Shown: positions 1 through 8,307, counted from the stretch's first letter. The stretch is DNA of 64,000 nt from an uncultured Verrucomicrobiota bacterium (GCA_937872895.1 CALMUP010000013.1:62001-126000), one strand, 5' to 3'. Numbers and translations are program-made. The notes: generated from the sequence alone by a model not told the origin.

Positions 1-1267
1 CGCTCAGATACATTCGCTCGATGTGCGGCGCCGTGCCGTCGCCCGCTGTGGTTGGCAGCCAATGGCCGCTCAGATACATTCAGCAAGCCGTGTCCGTCGT
101 GCTGGGGAACGCTGTGGTTGGCAGCCAATGGCCGCTCAGATACATTTTGGTTGCATGACCAGTGCGCGCATAGTGCGCTGTGGTTGGCAGCCAATGGCCG
201 CTCAGATACATTGTAATCCCGCTCGAGGAGCTGATGCGGTACGCTGTGGTTGGCAGCCAATGGCCGCTCAGATACATTGCGCGAGTTTCGCCCTGGGCAG
301 CGAACAGGGCTGTGGTTGGCAGCCAATGGCCGCTCAGATACATTGCGCCAAGCGCCGGGACCAAACGCGCGATCGCTGTGGTTGGCAGCCAATGGCCGCT
401 CAGATACATTCACCGAGCACGAAACCACCATCGCCACCCAGCTGTGGTTGGCAGCCAATGGCCGCTCAGATACATTTGGCGATCGCGGAGAAGCTGAACC
501 GTCGGCGCTGTGGTTGGCAGCCAATGGCCGCTCAGATACATTAAGGCATCCATCGGAACCCGCAGCGCGCACGCTGTGGTTGGCAGCCAATGGCCGCTCA
601 GATACATTCGATGCGTCGCGCATGACGGGGGCGGGTTGCTGTGGTTGGCAGCCAATGGCCGCTCAGATACATTATCGAGAGGAAGGGAGCCGACCCCCTC
701 CGGGCTGTGGTTGGCAGCCAATGGCCGCTCAGATACATTCTGCAGGAGATCTCGCCAGCCATGCCGGACGCTGTGGTTGGCAGCCAATGGCCGCTCAGAT
801 ACATTGTGGACGCGGCCGAGACCAACGCCACGGCCGCTGTGGTTGGCAGCCAATGGCCGCTCAGATACATTCCTCGGTGTCGATGGCGTATTCGACATCA
901 CGCTGTGGTTGGCAGCCAATGGCCGCTCAGATACATTGGCCACCACGACGCCCTCTGCGGTGATCTTGCTGTGGTTGGCAGCCAATGGCCGCTCAGATAC
1001 ATTTGGGTAGCCGCCGCCATCTGCACCAGCATCGCTGTGGTTGGCAGCCAATGGCCGCTCAGATACATTGGGAGATCCGGCGGGAGAGCAGCGGGCTCCG
1101 CTGTGGTTGGCAGCCAATGGCCGCTCAGATACATTGCCGCCGATCCTTGGCCCTTGACCCCTAGAGCTGTGGTTGGCAGCCAATGGCCGCTCAGATACAT
1201 TTGCCTCCCTGTTTTACCCGCGATCATTACAGCTGTGGTTGGCAGCCAATGGCCGCTCAGATACATT
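1..1267 (+). CRISPR. Type II-C CRISPR array, 19 full repeats plus one partial
   Basis: Nineteen full 36-bp repeats start at 45, 111, 177, 243, 309, 375, 441, 507, 573, 638, 704, 770, 836, 902, 968, 1034, 1100, 1166 and 1232. The last 14 bases of another repeat occupy 1-14, so the array continues left of the window. Repeats begin GCTGTGGTTGGCAGCC and end GCTCAGATACATT, and I saw no mismatch between copies, including the one next to the terminator. There are 19 spacers, all 30 nt except one of 29 nt (609-637). No spacer is obviously duplicated, and all are GC-rich, as expected for targets in high-GC phage or plasmids. The strand follows from the tracrRNA: its anti-repeat is complementary to the plus-strand repeat. 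Transcription therefore runs toward cas2, convergent with the cas operon. Confidence 0.98.
1232..1267 (+). promoter_or_regulatory. Promoter-like element inside each CRISPR repeat (last copy shown)
   Basis: Repeat bases 8-13 read TTGGCA (5 of 6 to the -35 consensus) and bases 31-36 read TACATT (4 of 6 to the -10). Exactly 17 bp separate them. In the last copy these are 1239-1244 and 1262-1267. Every repeat has the same layout, so each could start transcription inside the following spacer. Repeat-borne promoters are established for Neisseria type II-C arrays, where they make crRNAs without RNase III. That this array works the same way is inference. Confidence 0.6.
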
Positions 1268-1270
1268 ACT

Positions 1271-1305
1271 GGCCCTGTTTTTAGCAATAAAAACAGGGCC
1301 TTTTT
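1271..1305 (+). terminator. Rho-independent terminator at the end of the CRISPR array
   Basis: A perfect 13-bp stem (1271-1283 with 1288-1300) with loop GCAA is followed by TTTTT (1301-1305). It begins three bases after the last repeat and stops array transcripts before they enter cas2 from the opposite side. The U-tract lies only on the plus strand, which supports rightward array transcription. Confidence 0.9.
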
Positions 1306-1318
1306 GCGGCCTTCCGCG

Positions 1319-1645
1319 TTAGAAAAACTCCAATTGAAGCGGCTTTTCTTCGGTTGGAGTTCGTTTTTTCCCGAAGTACACCTCCATTTTTCCAAATTGA
1401 TGGTCGGTCAGGGTGACCACCCGGACTTCCCCTTCCTCCGGTAATTCGTCCCGGATGAGCTTGCGGTGAACCTTGCTTGCGTCCTCGCTGACGCAGAACC
1501 GGGCATAGACGGAAAACTGGAGTTTGTTGAAGCCATCCTTGAGCAAGGTCTTGCGGAAGCGCGTATAGGCGCGGCGACGAGCTTGGGTATCGACCGGCAA
1601 ATCGAACATGGCAATAAGCCACATGCCTTTGTACTCCGGGATCAC
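1319..1645 (-). CDS. cas2: CRISPR-associated endonuclease Cas2 (type II)
   Basis: The product is 108 residues, the usual size for Cas2, which forms the Cas1-Cas2 integrase that inserts new spacers. The N-terminal strand GMWLIAMFDLPV carries the conserved Asp at its end. An Arg-rich helix (RRRAYTRFRKTLL) and FSVYARF follow, giving the ferredoxin-like fold of type II Cas2. The start at 1645 keeps the short N-terminal extension common in type II proteins; an internal ATG at 1624 would begin just before the first strand. The gene lies 7 nt after cas1 in the same direction, so it is the third gene of the cas operon. It ends 14 nt from the terminator of the convergent array. Confidence 0.96.
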   Translation of the reverse strand: MIPEYKGMWLIAMFDLPVDTQARRRAYTRFRKTLLKDGFNKLQFSVYARFCVSEDASKVHRKLIRDELPEEGEVRVVTLTDHQFGKMEVYFGKKRTPTEEKPLQLEFF

Positions 1646-1652
1646 GAGGAAC

Positions 1653-2558
1653 TCAGTCGAAGGAAAGGGGCGCGGGAAGGCTCAATTCCACATCCTCGCC
1701 AGCGAATCGTTGACCCAGGGACGCAGTAAGCATCGACAGGCCATCAAACAAGGTCAGGTTGTTGCCCTCCCACACCAGTCTGCCCATCATCGGCGAAAGG
1801 AGGATCGACTTGGTATCCCGGTTCAGGTCGGCTTTCGCCATTCCTTCGCGAACCAGGTGACATACCGCGTGGTCCACCAAGGGCCGAAACGGCTCCATCA
1901 CGTCATCCGCAAGGCAAAACGAGTTGTCGCGGTGGTGATGGTGCAATCCCAGCGTGGGGTGCAGCCCGGAGGCGCAGATGGCCCGCGCGACAATCCCTCG
2001 CAGTACCGCATACCCGTAATCGAGAAAATGATTGGGCCGCTCACCCTCTCCGGGGGTTCTCCGGAATCCGGGATCGCCAAACAACCGGGACCAATAAATA
2101 CGCGCCGCCTGTGCCTCGAGGTTTTCCTTGTCGCCCGACTTGACCTGCTTCGCCTTGGCCAGAAGGCCGAAATCATCACCATGCAGGTGTTGTAACAACC
2201 GGCCTTGGTTTTCGATCTTGAGTTCGACCACCTGCTGCCAAAGACGCTTGCGCAGGGGCTCGCTTGCCGCGATCTGCTGGGCTAGCCGCTGGGCTTGCAA
2301 GCTTCGGTGGTACATCGGCAACAGCAACGAAACCGGCATGCCGCGCCCGTCCGCAACCACCACCACGCCGCCTTCTTCCGCCAATCCCGACAGAACCGTG
2401 TGGGAGTATGTTGCCCACGTTGTGCCCAGCACCAGGACGGCGATATCGCACAGGGGGATTCGTTTCGCCGCCTCGCTTTTTTTTTCCAGCACGAGCTGGC
2501 GATCCTCGACCCGAAGGAAATATCCGCCTTCGGATATCTCGATGATGCGGTTAATCAC
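1653..2558 (-). CDS. cas1: CRISPR-associated endonuclease Cas1 (type II-C)
   Basis: The product is 301 residues and is the catalytic subunit of the spacer integrase. The start chosen is GTG at 2558, giving an N-terminus VINRIIEISEGGYFLRV that matches the family (I-x-R-I-I-E-I-S). An upstream in-frame ATG would add 22 residues that run through the end of cas9 and look non-native. The metal-binding set is visible as Glu in NLEAQAARIYW, His in GLHPTLGLHHHH and an acidic residue in ADDVMEPFRP. The GTG overlaps the cas9 stop by 8 nt (GTGATTAA), which suggests translational coupling. The product should work with Cas2 and, in type II systems, depends on Cas9 for PAM choice. Confidence 0.95.
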   Translation of the reverse strand: MINRIIEISEGGYFLRVEDRQLVLEKKSEAAKRIPLCDIAVLVLGTTWATYSHTVLSGLAEEGGVVVVADGRGMPVSLLLPMYHRSLQAQRLAQQIAASEPLRKRLWQQVVELKIENQGRLLQHLHGDDFGLLAKAKQVKSGDKENLEAQAARIYWSRLFGDPGFRRTPGEGERPNHFLDYGYAVLRGIVARAICASGLHPTLGLHHHHRDNSFCLADDVMEPFRPLVDHAVCHLVREGMAKADLNRDTKSILLSPMMGRLVWEGNNLTLFDGLSMLTASLGQRFAGEDVELSLPAPLSFD

Positions 2559-5500
2559 GCGTTCGGTAGGTGTGGCCCAGGGGATCGCAGATAAGCTTGC
2601 CTTTGAACTTCTGCATAAGCCCACTGTCGCTGGTTATGCGTACCAATTCACTTTTTGGGATGTCTTTGAATATGCGTGCATCATTAAGAGACTTGAATAC
2701 ATAATCCCTTGAGGACAACTTCTGAACGACGAACTTGTTTAGTGTTCCTTCGTCGTCAAGAACAACAACCTCGCCGATGGCCAACGAAAACGCCAGCGGG
2801 TTGCCTTCCTCGTCGGCCTTGCGAACGATGACCGGAGCGACGTTCTCCTTCCGGGCTTTGGCGACCAAACGACGGACGTCGAGCTGGGAAATGACCGCGC
2901 TTTTCAGGGTCGGATTTCCCTTGCTGTCTTTCACCAGGAAAAACTCGACATGGTGGTTGTTGCCGAGCACGACATGCCGGCTTCCCGGTGCTGTTTCAAG
3001 GGCGAGAGGATCGCACTTCTGAAATGCCCGAACCTTGTGAATCGGGATTTTGCGGCCATCTTTTGCGGTCAGGTACGGATGCTGCGCCCGATCCTTGAAC
3101 GCCTTTCTGGGATCGCTTTCGCCCAGCTCCGATAGCCGGGCGCGAACGGCATCGCGCACGGCCGGGTCCACAATGACCTCGCCGGCCACATCCTTGTCCG
3201 ACAACGAGGCCACGTCCTTCCGAACGACGGCCCGGTTGGTCTTGAGGTCTGAAGGATCGGTAATGATGCCGTAATAGGTTTCCTTGTGCAGCGGTCCGTT
3301 GGTTTTCTTGCTGACGCGATGGGAGGTGACGATCCCTTGGATCGTGCTGGCCAGGTCTTCCTTGAACCCTTCCCACGGCTCGGGGATCGGGGTGAATGCA
3401 CCGGCGCGGCCCATGACTGCGGCATCGGCCAGGGCTTTGACGGTGCTACGGTTGGTCAGGGCCACCACGGTGGCATCAATCGCATGCTGGCGGTGATCGT
3501 CGCGGGTTTTTTCATTGGCCAACCCAAGCACGTTGTTGAGTCGCCAAGCGCGACGTAGGTATGACGTGGCCACGCCTTGAGTGGCCTCCACCCGCGACTT
3601 CGCTTCGCCCGGCGCATACAAACGCGACAAGGCCTGATAAGCCGCCTTGGTTGCATACCGGGTAATGGCCAGGTCTCGCTGCGAGAAATTCTCCAGGAAC
3701 GCGCCACCCTCGGCGACATTCTCCAACACAAAACGCCGCAGCTTGGCCTCGGCATAGACCCCGTTAAACTTCTTTACCCGCGCGATGATCTCCTCCCATT
3801 GAGGTGTGCCTCCCGAGGTTTCATACGGCGTCTTGTTCTTCTTGGTGTTCCGGTTGTAATCGACGCAACACAGCGTCTTGTTTCCGAACGAGTCATCCAG
3901 GGATCGGCTGAACGGAATGATATGTTCAACATCGAACTGCGGATGTTCCCCGAACAGGCCGGCATGGGTGATCGCTTTGCCGGTGTACGGACACATCCCG
4001 CCACACTCCTTGAACAGCAGCCACTTCTCGATGTCCGACGCTTTCGGGTTGGCGATGTGGTATTCCTTCAGGCGCTGCAAGGCCTCGCGTGCTTCGGCCC
4101 GTTCCTTCTCGCGCACACGCATGCGCGACCATTCGGATTCGCGTTCCTTGGCCGCCTTCTTCAGGTCGCGCGCCAGTTCCACCCGGATGCGTCCGGGTTT
4201 CCCGTGACGTTGCACGATGGCATTCACCACCCGACGGGTTTCGGCCAGCGAGCGCTGCACAAGCGGATTGCGCAAGTTTGGAAAGGGCGGCACTTCGTCC
4301 GCCGGTTTCCAGTTGGCGTTGTCGGGATACGCCTTCATGACGGCCGTCATGTACGGGTCGCCAGCCTCCATGTGGGGCAGCAGCTTGCTGATCGCGGCCA
4401 TGGACAAGGCGCTATGACCGTCCTCCAGTGCGACTTCGGAGAGGGCGTCGGCAGCCGCCTCGTCAAGCGCCCAACGCGTCATCAAGCGTCGCTTCAGCAC
4501 CTCGGCATGATCGATGCTGAGCATGTCGTTCACGAGTTGATCCCGTTCCGCGCGATCAAGATCGTCCCAGGCCGAACCGATTTTCGCGGTGATGATCGCG
4601 GTAGTCGCATCCCCGACCAAGGCTTCCGAGCCGCCGCGTTCCAGGTTGAAATCGCCACGAATCTTGAGGGCCTTTCGGATCGTGCCAAATTTAACCGATG
4701 CCTTGGTAGCCAGCATCTCCATGATCTTCGCGCGTTCTTCCGGGGTCAAAGCCCGCTCCTTGCCCGGTCCGGTTTCCAGCCGCAGGTTGTTCACCTGCTG
4801 CAACAGGCGAAACCGCTGTGCGTCCAGGAGGGCGATGCGGGATCGCTTCTTCCCTGCTTCCAGTTCACACGTTCCGACCGAGCCCTCCTTGATTTTGAGG
4901 GGGCGCTGATAAAACAGGGCTTGGCGAAGCTGTTTGCCCAACGCCTCGTGGAAGCGATCCGGGGCGGCCTTTGTCTGGACAGCCCACAACGCATCGAATT
5001 CCTCGATGTACCAGCGCCGGAGGGTATAGTTTTTTCTGATCCTTTGCTGGTGTGGATCCAGTTTACTGAAAAACTCGCCCAAGGTGCGGCACCCGGCGGC
5101 CTTCATTTCCGTCTCCAGCGCCTGGGTGGCCTGTTTCACTTCGCCGGGTTTGTCGTCTTCGCGTTCGGGGGCCTTGCGGTTGGACAAGAATCCGCGGCGT
5201 TGCGCCATGTGGTAGATCACCCGGCCAAATTCGTGGGTGGTAAGTGGTTGATCGAGGCCCTTGGCCCGCAATTCATACGGTTGCAACCCCTCGAAGGCGC
5301 GCCACGCCTGCGCATCCGCCTTGCGGTCCGGCGCGAGGTTGTTGACAAACAACAGCTTGCGAATATGCGCTTTGCGCATCGCCCGGCGATCCAGTTGCCT
5401 CCGGCGCAACCGCGCCTCTCGCCGTTCGACGCTGCGTGAGGTTCCTTTGCCGCGGTCATCCAACTCCATGCCCATCGGAAACACCCGGACTCCGGCTTGA

Positions 5501-5601
5501 ATGATCTTCGTGGGAATGTCGGCGTGTGTCTCGATCAGGCTCCATCCAACGGATGCCAAACCAATATCAAGCCCGAGAATGGTGGATACGCTCTTGCTCA
5601 T
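2551..5601 (-). CDS. cas9: CRISPR-associated endonuclease Cas9, compact type II-C
   Basis: This is the RNA-guided DNA nuclease of the system, 1016 residues, in the small type II-C range. RuvC-I is ILGLDIGLASVGW with Asp12; the Arg-rich bridge helix RREARLRRRQLDRR follows. RuvC-II is RIRVELARDLKK (Glu475), HNH is FDVEHIIPFSRS with His560, and RuvC-III is RQHAIDATVVAL (His706, Asp709). All catalytic positions are intact, so both strands should be cut. The start at 5601 has AAGGAG six bases upstream; an ATG 36 bases earlier adds a poor leader. No csn2 or cas4 is present, which fixes the subtype as II-C. It is first in a cas9-cas1-cas2 operon, and the tracrRNA diverges from its 5' side. Confidence 0.98.
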   Translation of the reverse strand: MSKSVSTILGLDIGLASVGWSLIETHADIPTKIIQAGVRVFPMGMELDDRGKGTSRSVERREARLRRRQLDRRAMRKAHIRKLLFVNNLAPDRKADAQAWRAFEGLQPYELRAKGLDQPLTTHEFGRVIYHMAQRRGFLSNRKAPEREDDKPGEVKQATQALETEMKAAGCRTLGEFFSKLDPHQQRIRKNYTLRRWYIEEFDALWAVQTKAAPDRFHEALGKQLRQALFYQRPLKIKEGSVGTCELEAGKKRSRIALLDAQRFRLLQQVNNLRLETGPGKERALTPEERAKIMEMLATKASVKFGTIRKALKIRGDFNLERGGSEALVGDATTAIITAKIGSAWDDLDRAERDQLVNDMLSIDHAEVLKRRLMTRWALDEAAADALSEVALEDGHSALSMAAISKLLPHMEAGDPYMTAVMKAYPDNANWKPADEVPPFPNLRNPLVQRSLAETRRVVNAIVQRHGKPGRIRVELARDLKKAAKERESEWSRMRVREKERAEAREALQRLKEYHIANPKASDIEKWLLFKECGGMCPYTGKAITHAGLFGEHPQFDVEHIIPFSRSLDDSFGNKTLCCVDYNRNTKKNKTPYETSGGTPQWEEIIARVKKFNGVYAEAKLRRFVLENVAEGGAFLENFSQRDLAITRYATKAAYQALSRLYAPGEAKSRVEATQGVATSYLRRAWRLNNVLGLANEKTRDDHRQHAIDATVVALTNRSTVKALADAAVMGRAGAFTPIPEPWEGFKEDLASTIQGIVTSHRVSKKTNGPLHKETYYGIITDPSDLKTNRAVVRKDVASLSDKDVAGEVIVDPAVRDAVRARLSELGESDPRKAFKDRAQHPYLTAKDGRKIPIHKVRAFQKCDPLALETAPGSRHVVLGNNHHVEFFLVKDSKGNPTLKSAVISQLDVRRLVAKARKENVAPVIVRKADEEGNPLAFSLAIGEVVVLDDEGTLNKFVVQKLSSRDYVFKSLNDARIFKDIPKSELVRITSDSGLMQKFKGKLICDPLGHTYRTRD

Positions 5602-5611
5602 ACGAATCTCC

Positions 5612-5640
5612 TTGTCTAAACGGCCTCCACATTCCATAGT
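5612..5640 (+). promoter_or_regulatory. Probable tracrRNA promoter
   Basis: TTGTCT (5612-5617), a 17-bp spacer and CATAGT (5635-5640) place the start near 5647, the first base of the anti-repeat. Both boxes are 4 of 6 to consensus. The element lies in the 5' leader of cas9 on the opposite strand, so the two transcripts diverge and partly overlap. Confidence 0.5.
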
Positions 5641-5646
5641 ACAAAT

Positions 5647-5754
5647 AATGTATCTGAGCGGCTATTGGATTTGCTAATCACAAGCAAGAACTTTAGTTCG
5701 TAAGGAATTGCTCGCTGAGCAACCTGCCCCCGGGTTCGTCCCGGGGGCTTTTTT
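5647..5754 (+). ncRNA. tracrRNA
   Basis: Bases 5647-5685 are an anti-repeat. The first 16 nt are the exact reverse complement of the repeat's 3' end; after one mismatch ATTGG pairs again, then an internal bulge, then a partly matching end (GCTAATCACAAGC). This is the usual pattern for a repeat:anti-repeat duplex with a bulge. Downstream are a small hairpin TTGCTC-GCT-GAGCAA (5708-5722) and a strong terminator hairpin. The RNA is about 108 nt, transcribed divergently from cas9. Type II systems need it for crRNA maturation and Cas9 loading. The exact 5' end is inferred from the upstream promoter. Confidence 0.9.
5726..5754 (+). terminator. tracrRNA terminator hairpin
   Basis: A 9-bp all-GC stem GCCCCCGGG / CCCGGGGGC (5726-5734 with 5740-5748), loop TTCGT, then TTTTTT (5749-5754). 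It is a classic intrinsic terminator and forms the 3' stem-loop of the tracrRNA. Confidence 0.92.
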
Positions 5755-6056
5755 ATTCCCAAAACGACACAATCGGAAGCAATGAAATGTTTTCGGGTCG
5801 ATTATTAGAACGTGTAGGTTACGCGGACAGCTCGGATGGAAAGGGCGTTAAGCCCGAAAACCGATAGTGATTTCACCGCGGATCGACACGGATGCACACG
5901 GATGTGGGATTCCGAAGATGATTTCTACCGCGATAAAACCGAGCTTTTCCGTGCACTGGCAAACACCGCGCACCCCCTTGTACATCCGTGTTGATCCGTG
6001 TGTATCCGTGGTTTCAACGTCCGGATTCGGGGTATGAAGATCCTGCCATGCCGGGT
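5755..6056. other. Gene-free spacer with a dispersed repeat pair
   Basis: No convincing coding sequence was seen between the tracrRNA and the histidine kinase. The right half is filled by the inverted repeat pair described separately; the left half (5755-5870) shows no structure I can name. Confidence 0.6.
5875..6012. repeat. Inverted pair of a dispersed repeat (ATCCGTGT family)
   Basis: The left arm 5875-5905 starts ACCGCGGATCGACACGG. The right arm 5982-6012 starts ACATCCGTGTTGATCCG. Each is close to the reverse complement of the other over about 31 bp, with about 76 bp between them. Each arm is built from a 10-11 bp unit (ATCCGTGTnn). Related single copies occur at about 38339 and 50219. 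The structure resembles a small non-coding mobile or REP-like element; its function is unknown. Confidence 0.7.
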
Positions 6057-7544
6057 TCAGGCCTGCGCGGCCCGTGCGCGGGCGAGGGCGGCGTAGACCT
6101 CGTGGAGGCGGAAGGGTTTGGGCAGGTAGTCGTTCATGCCGGTGGCGAGGCAGCGTTCGCGGTCGCCGGGCATGGCGAGCGCCGTGAGGGCGATGATCGG
6201 GACGGTGGCGAGGGTCGGGTCGCCGGAGGCCCGGAACAGGCCGGTCAGTTCGAACCCGTCGATCACCGGCATCTGGATATCCATCAGCACGAGGTGGGGC
6301 TGGAAGGTGCGGCAGGTTTCCAGCGCCTTCGGGCTGTCGAGCAATGCTTCGCAGCGGCAGCCGTTCCCGTTCAGGAAATCGCAGAGCAGTTTGCTGGTCA
6401 CCGGATTGTCCTCGATCACCGCGATGCGGGTTCCGGCGGGCAGGGGCGGGACGGACGTGTCGGCGGGGTCGTCGTGGCCGGGTGCGGGGGCGGGGGTCGC
6501 GTTGGGTTCGCCGCGCGGCACGGTCACGGTGAAGGTGCTGCCGTGGCCGCGCGCGCTGCTGACGCTCACCCCGCCGCCGTGCAGTTCGGCCAGGCGCAGG
6601 ACGAGGGGGAGGCCGAGGCCGGCGCCGCCGTAGGCGCGGGCCAGTTGCTGGTCGGATTGTTCAAAGGGCAGGAAGATGCGGCGGAAGTCGGCGGAGTCGA
6701 TGCCGCAGCCGGTGTCCTGCACTTCGGCGAGCACGGTGTCGGTGTCGCGGGTGCCGTCGATGGTGAGGGACACGGTGCCGCCGACCGGGGTGAACTTGAT
6801 CGCGTTGTCCAGCAGGTTCACCAGGATCTGCTTGAAGCGGGCGGGGTCGAGTTCGGCGGCGAGGTCGGGCGGGTTGACGGTGCAGCGGGTCTGGATGCAC
6901 TTCTTGGCCGCGGGCGATTTGATCATGCGCATCGCGGCCTCGGCGAGGGGTGTCAGGGCGGTCGGTTTGCGATCGAGGACCACCTGGTCGGCCTCGATCT
7001 TGGTCAGGTCGAGGATGTCGTTGATCAGCCCGAGCAGGTGGCGTCCGCTGTCTTCCACCGCCCGGATGGCTTCCAGTTGTTTCGGCTGGAGTTCGCCGTA
7101 GATACCTTCGCGCAGGACTTCGGAGAGTCCGAGGATGCCGGCCAGCGGGGTGCGCAGCTCGTGGCTCATCGAGGCGAGGAAGTGGGTCTTCATCCGGGTG
7201 GCGCGTTCCAGTTCGGCGCTGCGGCGGGCCAGTTCGCGGGCCTCGGCCTGTTCCATGGTCGTGTTGACCGCGTGGAGCACCCAGTCGCCGCCGGGGGATT
7301 TCACCAGGTGCAGGTCGGCCTCGAACAGGCTGCCGTTGCGGGCGTGGCCGCGGGCCTTGCCGTCCCAGCGGGAGATGGTGGCGAGGTCGGGCCAGGCGAA
7401 ACGCCCGTAGTCGGGGCTGGAGGTGGTGAAGAGGTCGGTCCACCGCAGGCCGCACAGGTCGGCCTCGGCGGCATTGAACATCGCGGCAAACGAACGGCTC
7501 GCGTACGCCACGCGGTCGTCCCGGATGATGGCCAGCCCTTCCAT
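6057..7544 (-). CDS. Hybrid sensor histidine kinase (PAS-like, HisKA, HATPase, receiver)
   Basis: The product is 495 residues and has no membrane segment, so it probably senses a cytosolic signal. Residues 1-105 form a PAS-like input domain. HisKA carries the phospho-His at 128 in FLASMSHELRTPL. The ATPase domain shows the N box (NLLDNAIKF), G1 (DTGCGI) and G2 (GGAGLGLPL). After a Pro-rich linker, a receiver domain starts near 372 (IAVIEDN) with phospho-Asp422 in LVLMDIQMPVIDG and Lys in DYLPKPF. The ATG at 7544 has GGAG seven bases upstream. It lies 27 nt after a NarL-like regulator in the same direction, so the two form one operon and probably one phosphorelay. The input signal is not evident. 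Confidence 0.9.
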   Translation of the reverse strand: MEGLAIIRDDRVAYASRSFAAMFNAAEADLCGLRWTDLFTTSSPDYGRFAWPDLATISRWDGKARGHARNGSLFEADLHLVKSPGGDWVLHAVNTTMEQAEARELARRSAELERATRMKTHFLASMSHELRTPLAGILGLSEVLREGIYGELQPKQLEAIRAVEDSGRHLLGLINDILDLTKIEADQVVLDRKPTALTPLAEAAMRMIKSPAAKKCIQTRCTVNPPDLAAELDPARFKQILVNLLDNAIKFTPVGGTVSLTIDGTRDTDTVLAEVQDTGCGIDSADFRRIFLPFEQSDQQLARAYGGAGLGLPLVLRLAELHGGGVSVSSARGHGSTFTVTVPRGEPNATPAPAPGHDDPADTSVPPLPAGTRIAVIEDNPVTSKLLCDFLNGNGCRCEALLDSPKALETCRTFQPHLVLMDIQMPVIDGFELTGLFRASGDPTLATVPIIALTALAMPGDRERCLATGMNDYLPKPFRLHEVYAALARARAAQA

Positions 7545-7571
7545 CGGCGTTCTCCGGTCGCGGCGGGCGGC

Positions 7572-8225
7572 CTACTGGATGCCGCGCAGGCCCCACTCCT
7601 CGGCGTAGCGGATCAGGTCGCGGTCGCCGTGGGCGTCGAGTTTCACGCGGATGTTGCGTCGGTGGGTCGCCACGGTGTGGTGGGAGATCTGCAGCTCCTG
7701 GGCGATCTGCTGGTCGGTCCAGCCGATCGACACCTTGGCCAGCACGGCGAGTTCCTTCGGGGTCAGGATCTTGTGGTACGCATCGGGCGAGGCGAGGCGG
7801 CGCACCGCCTGGCTGAACTCCTCGCCGTACACCGTGCCGCCGGCGATGATGTGCTGCATGGCCTTGTCGAGCGCGTCCAGCGAGTTCGTCTTGTTCACGT
7901 AGCCGTGCAGGCCGAGGCGGGTGATCTGGTGGATCCAGTACGGGTCGGTGTGGCTGGTGATCACGAGGATCTTGATGCCGGGCATCTTCTCCATCAGTTG
8001 CTCGGCGATGACGATGCCGTTGGTGTTGGGAAGTTCGAGGTCGAGCAGGACCAGCGCCGGCTTCTCGCGTTCGCACAGGGCGACCCCTTCGTCGCCGGAG
8101 GCGGCCACGCCGACCACGGACCAGGCGCCCTTGGCATTCAACCACGAGGTCAGCAGCGATGACAACAGGGCGTCGTCCTCGATGATCGCCACCCGTACCG
8201 ACTCCACGTTTTCCGATGTACTCAT
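7572..8225 (-). CDS. NarL/FixJ-type response regulator
   Basis: The product is 217 residues: an N-terminal receiver domain (acidic pair in IIEDDALL, phospho-Asp62 in LVLLDLELPNTNG, Thr/Lys region near VITSHTD and GYVNK) and a C-terminal LuxR-type helix-turn-helix (LTPKELAVLAKV, QQIAQELQISHHTVATHRRNI). It should be a phosphorylation-controlled transcription factor. The start at 8225 is preceded by AGGAGG at good distance; the longer open frame to 8288 has no site. It is the first gene of a pair with the hybrid kinase downstream, its likely partner. Confidence 0.92.
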   Translation of the reverse strand: MSTSENVESVRVAIIEDDALLSSLLTSWLNAKGAWSVVGVAASGDEGVALCEREKPALVLLDLELPNTNGIVIAEQLMEKMPGIKILVITSHTDPYWIHQITRLGLHGYVNKTNSLDALDKAMQHIIAGGTVYGEEFSQAVRRLASPDAYHKILTPKELAVLAKVSIGWTDQQIAQELQISHHTVATHRRNIRVKLDAHGDRDLIRYAEEWGLRGIQ

Positions 8226-8307
8226 GAGCTCCCTCCTTCGAATCGTTTCTTGTACTGCCATTCTTGGACAAATCCAACGGACCAACAAGGATACAAACTA
8301 ATCTTTA

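Noticed and set aside
23..1444. Several long overlapping reading frames on both strands of the first 1.3 kb
   Set aside because: They exist only because a 36-bp repeat without stops recurs every 66 bp; their products are the repeat translated again and again.
3577..5439. 620-codon open frame on the plus strand
   Set aside because: It is antisense to cas9, whose motifs and ribosome site are clear; GC-rich DNA often leaves the opposite strand open.
5988..8162. 724-codon open frame on the plus strand
   Set aside because: Antisense to the hybrid kinase and response regulator; the product is Gly/Val-rich with no fold-like pattern.
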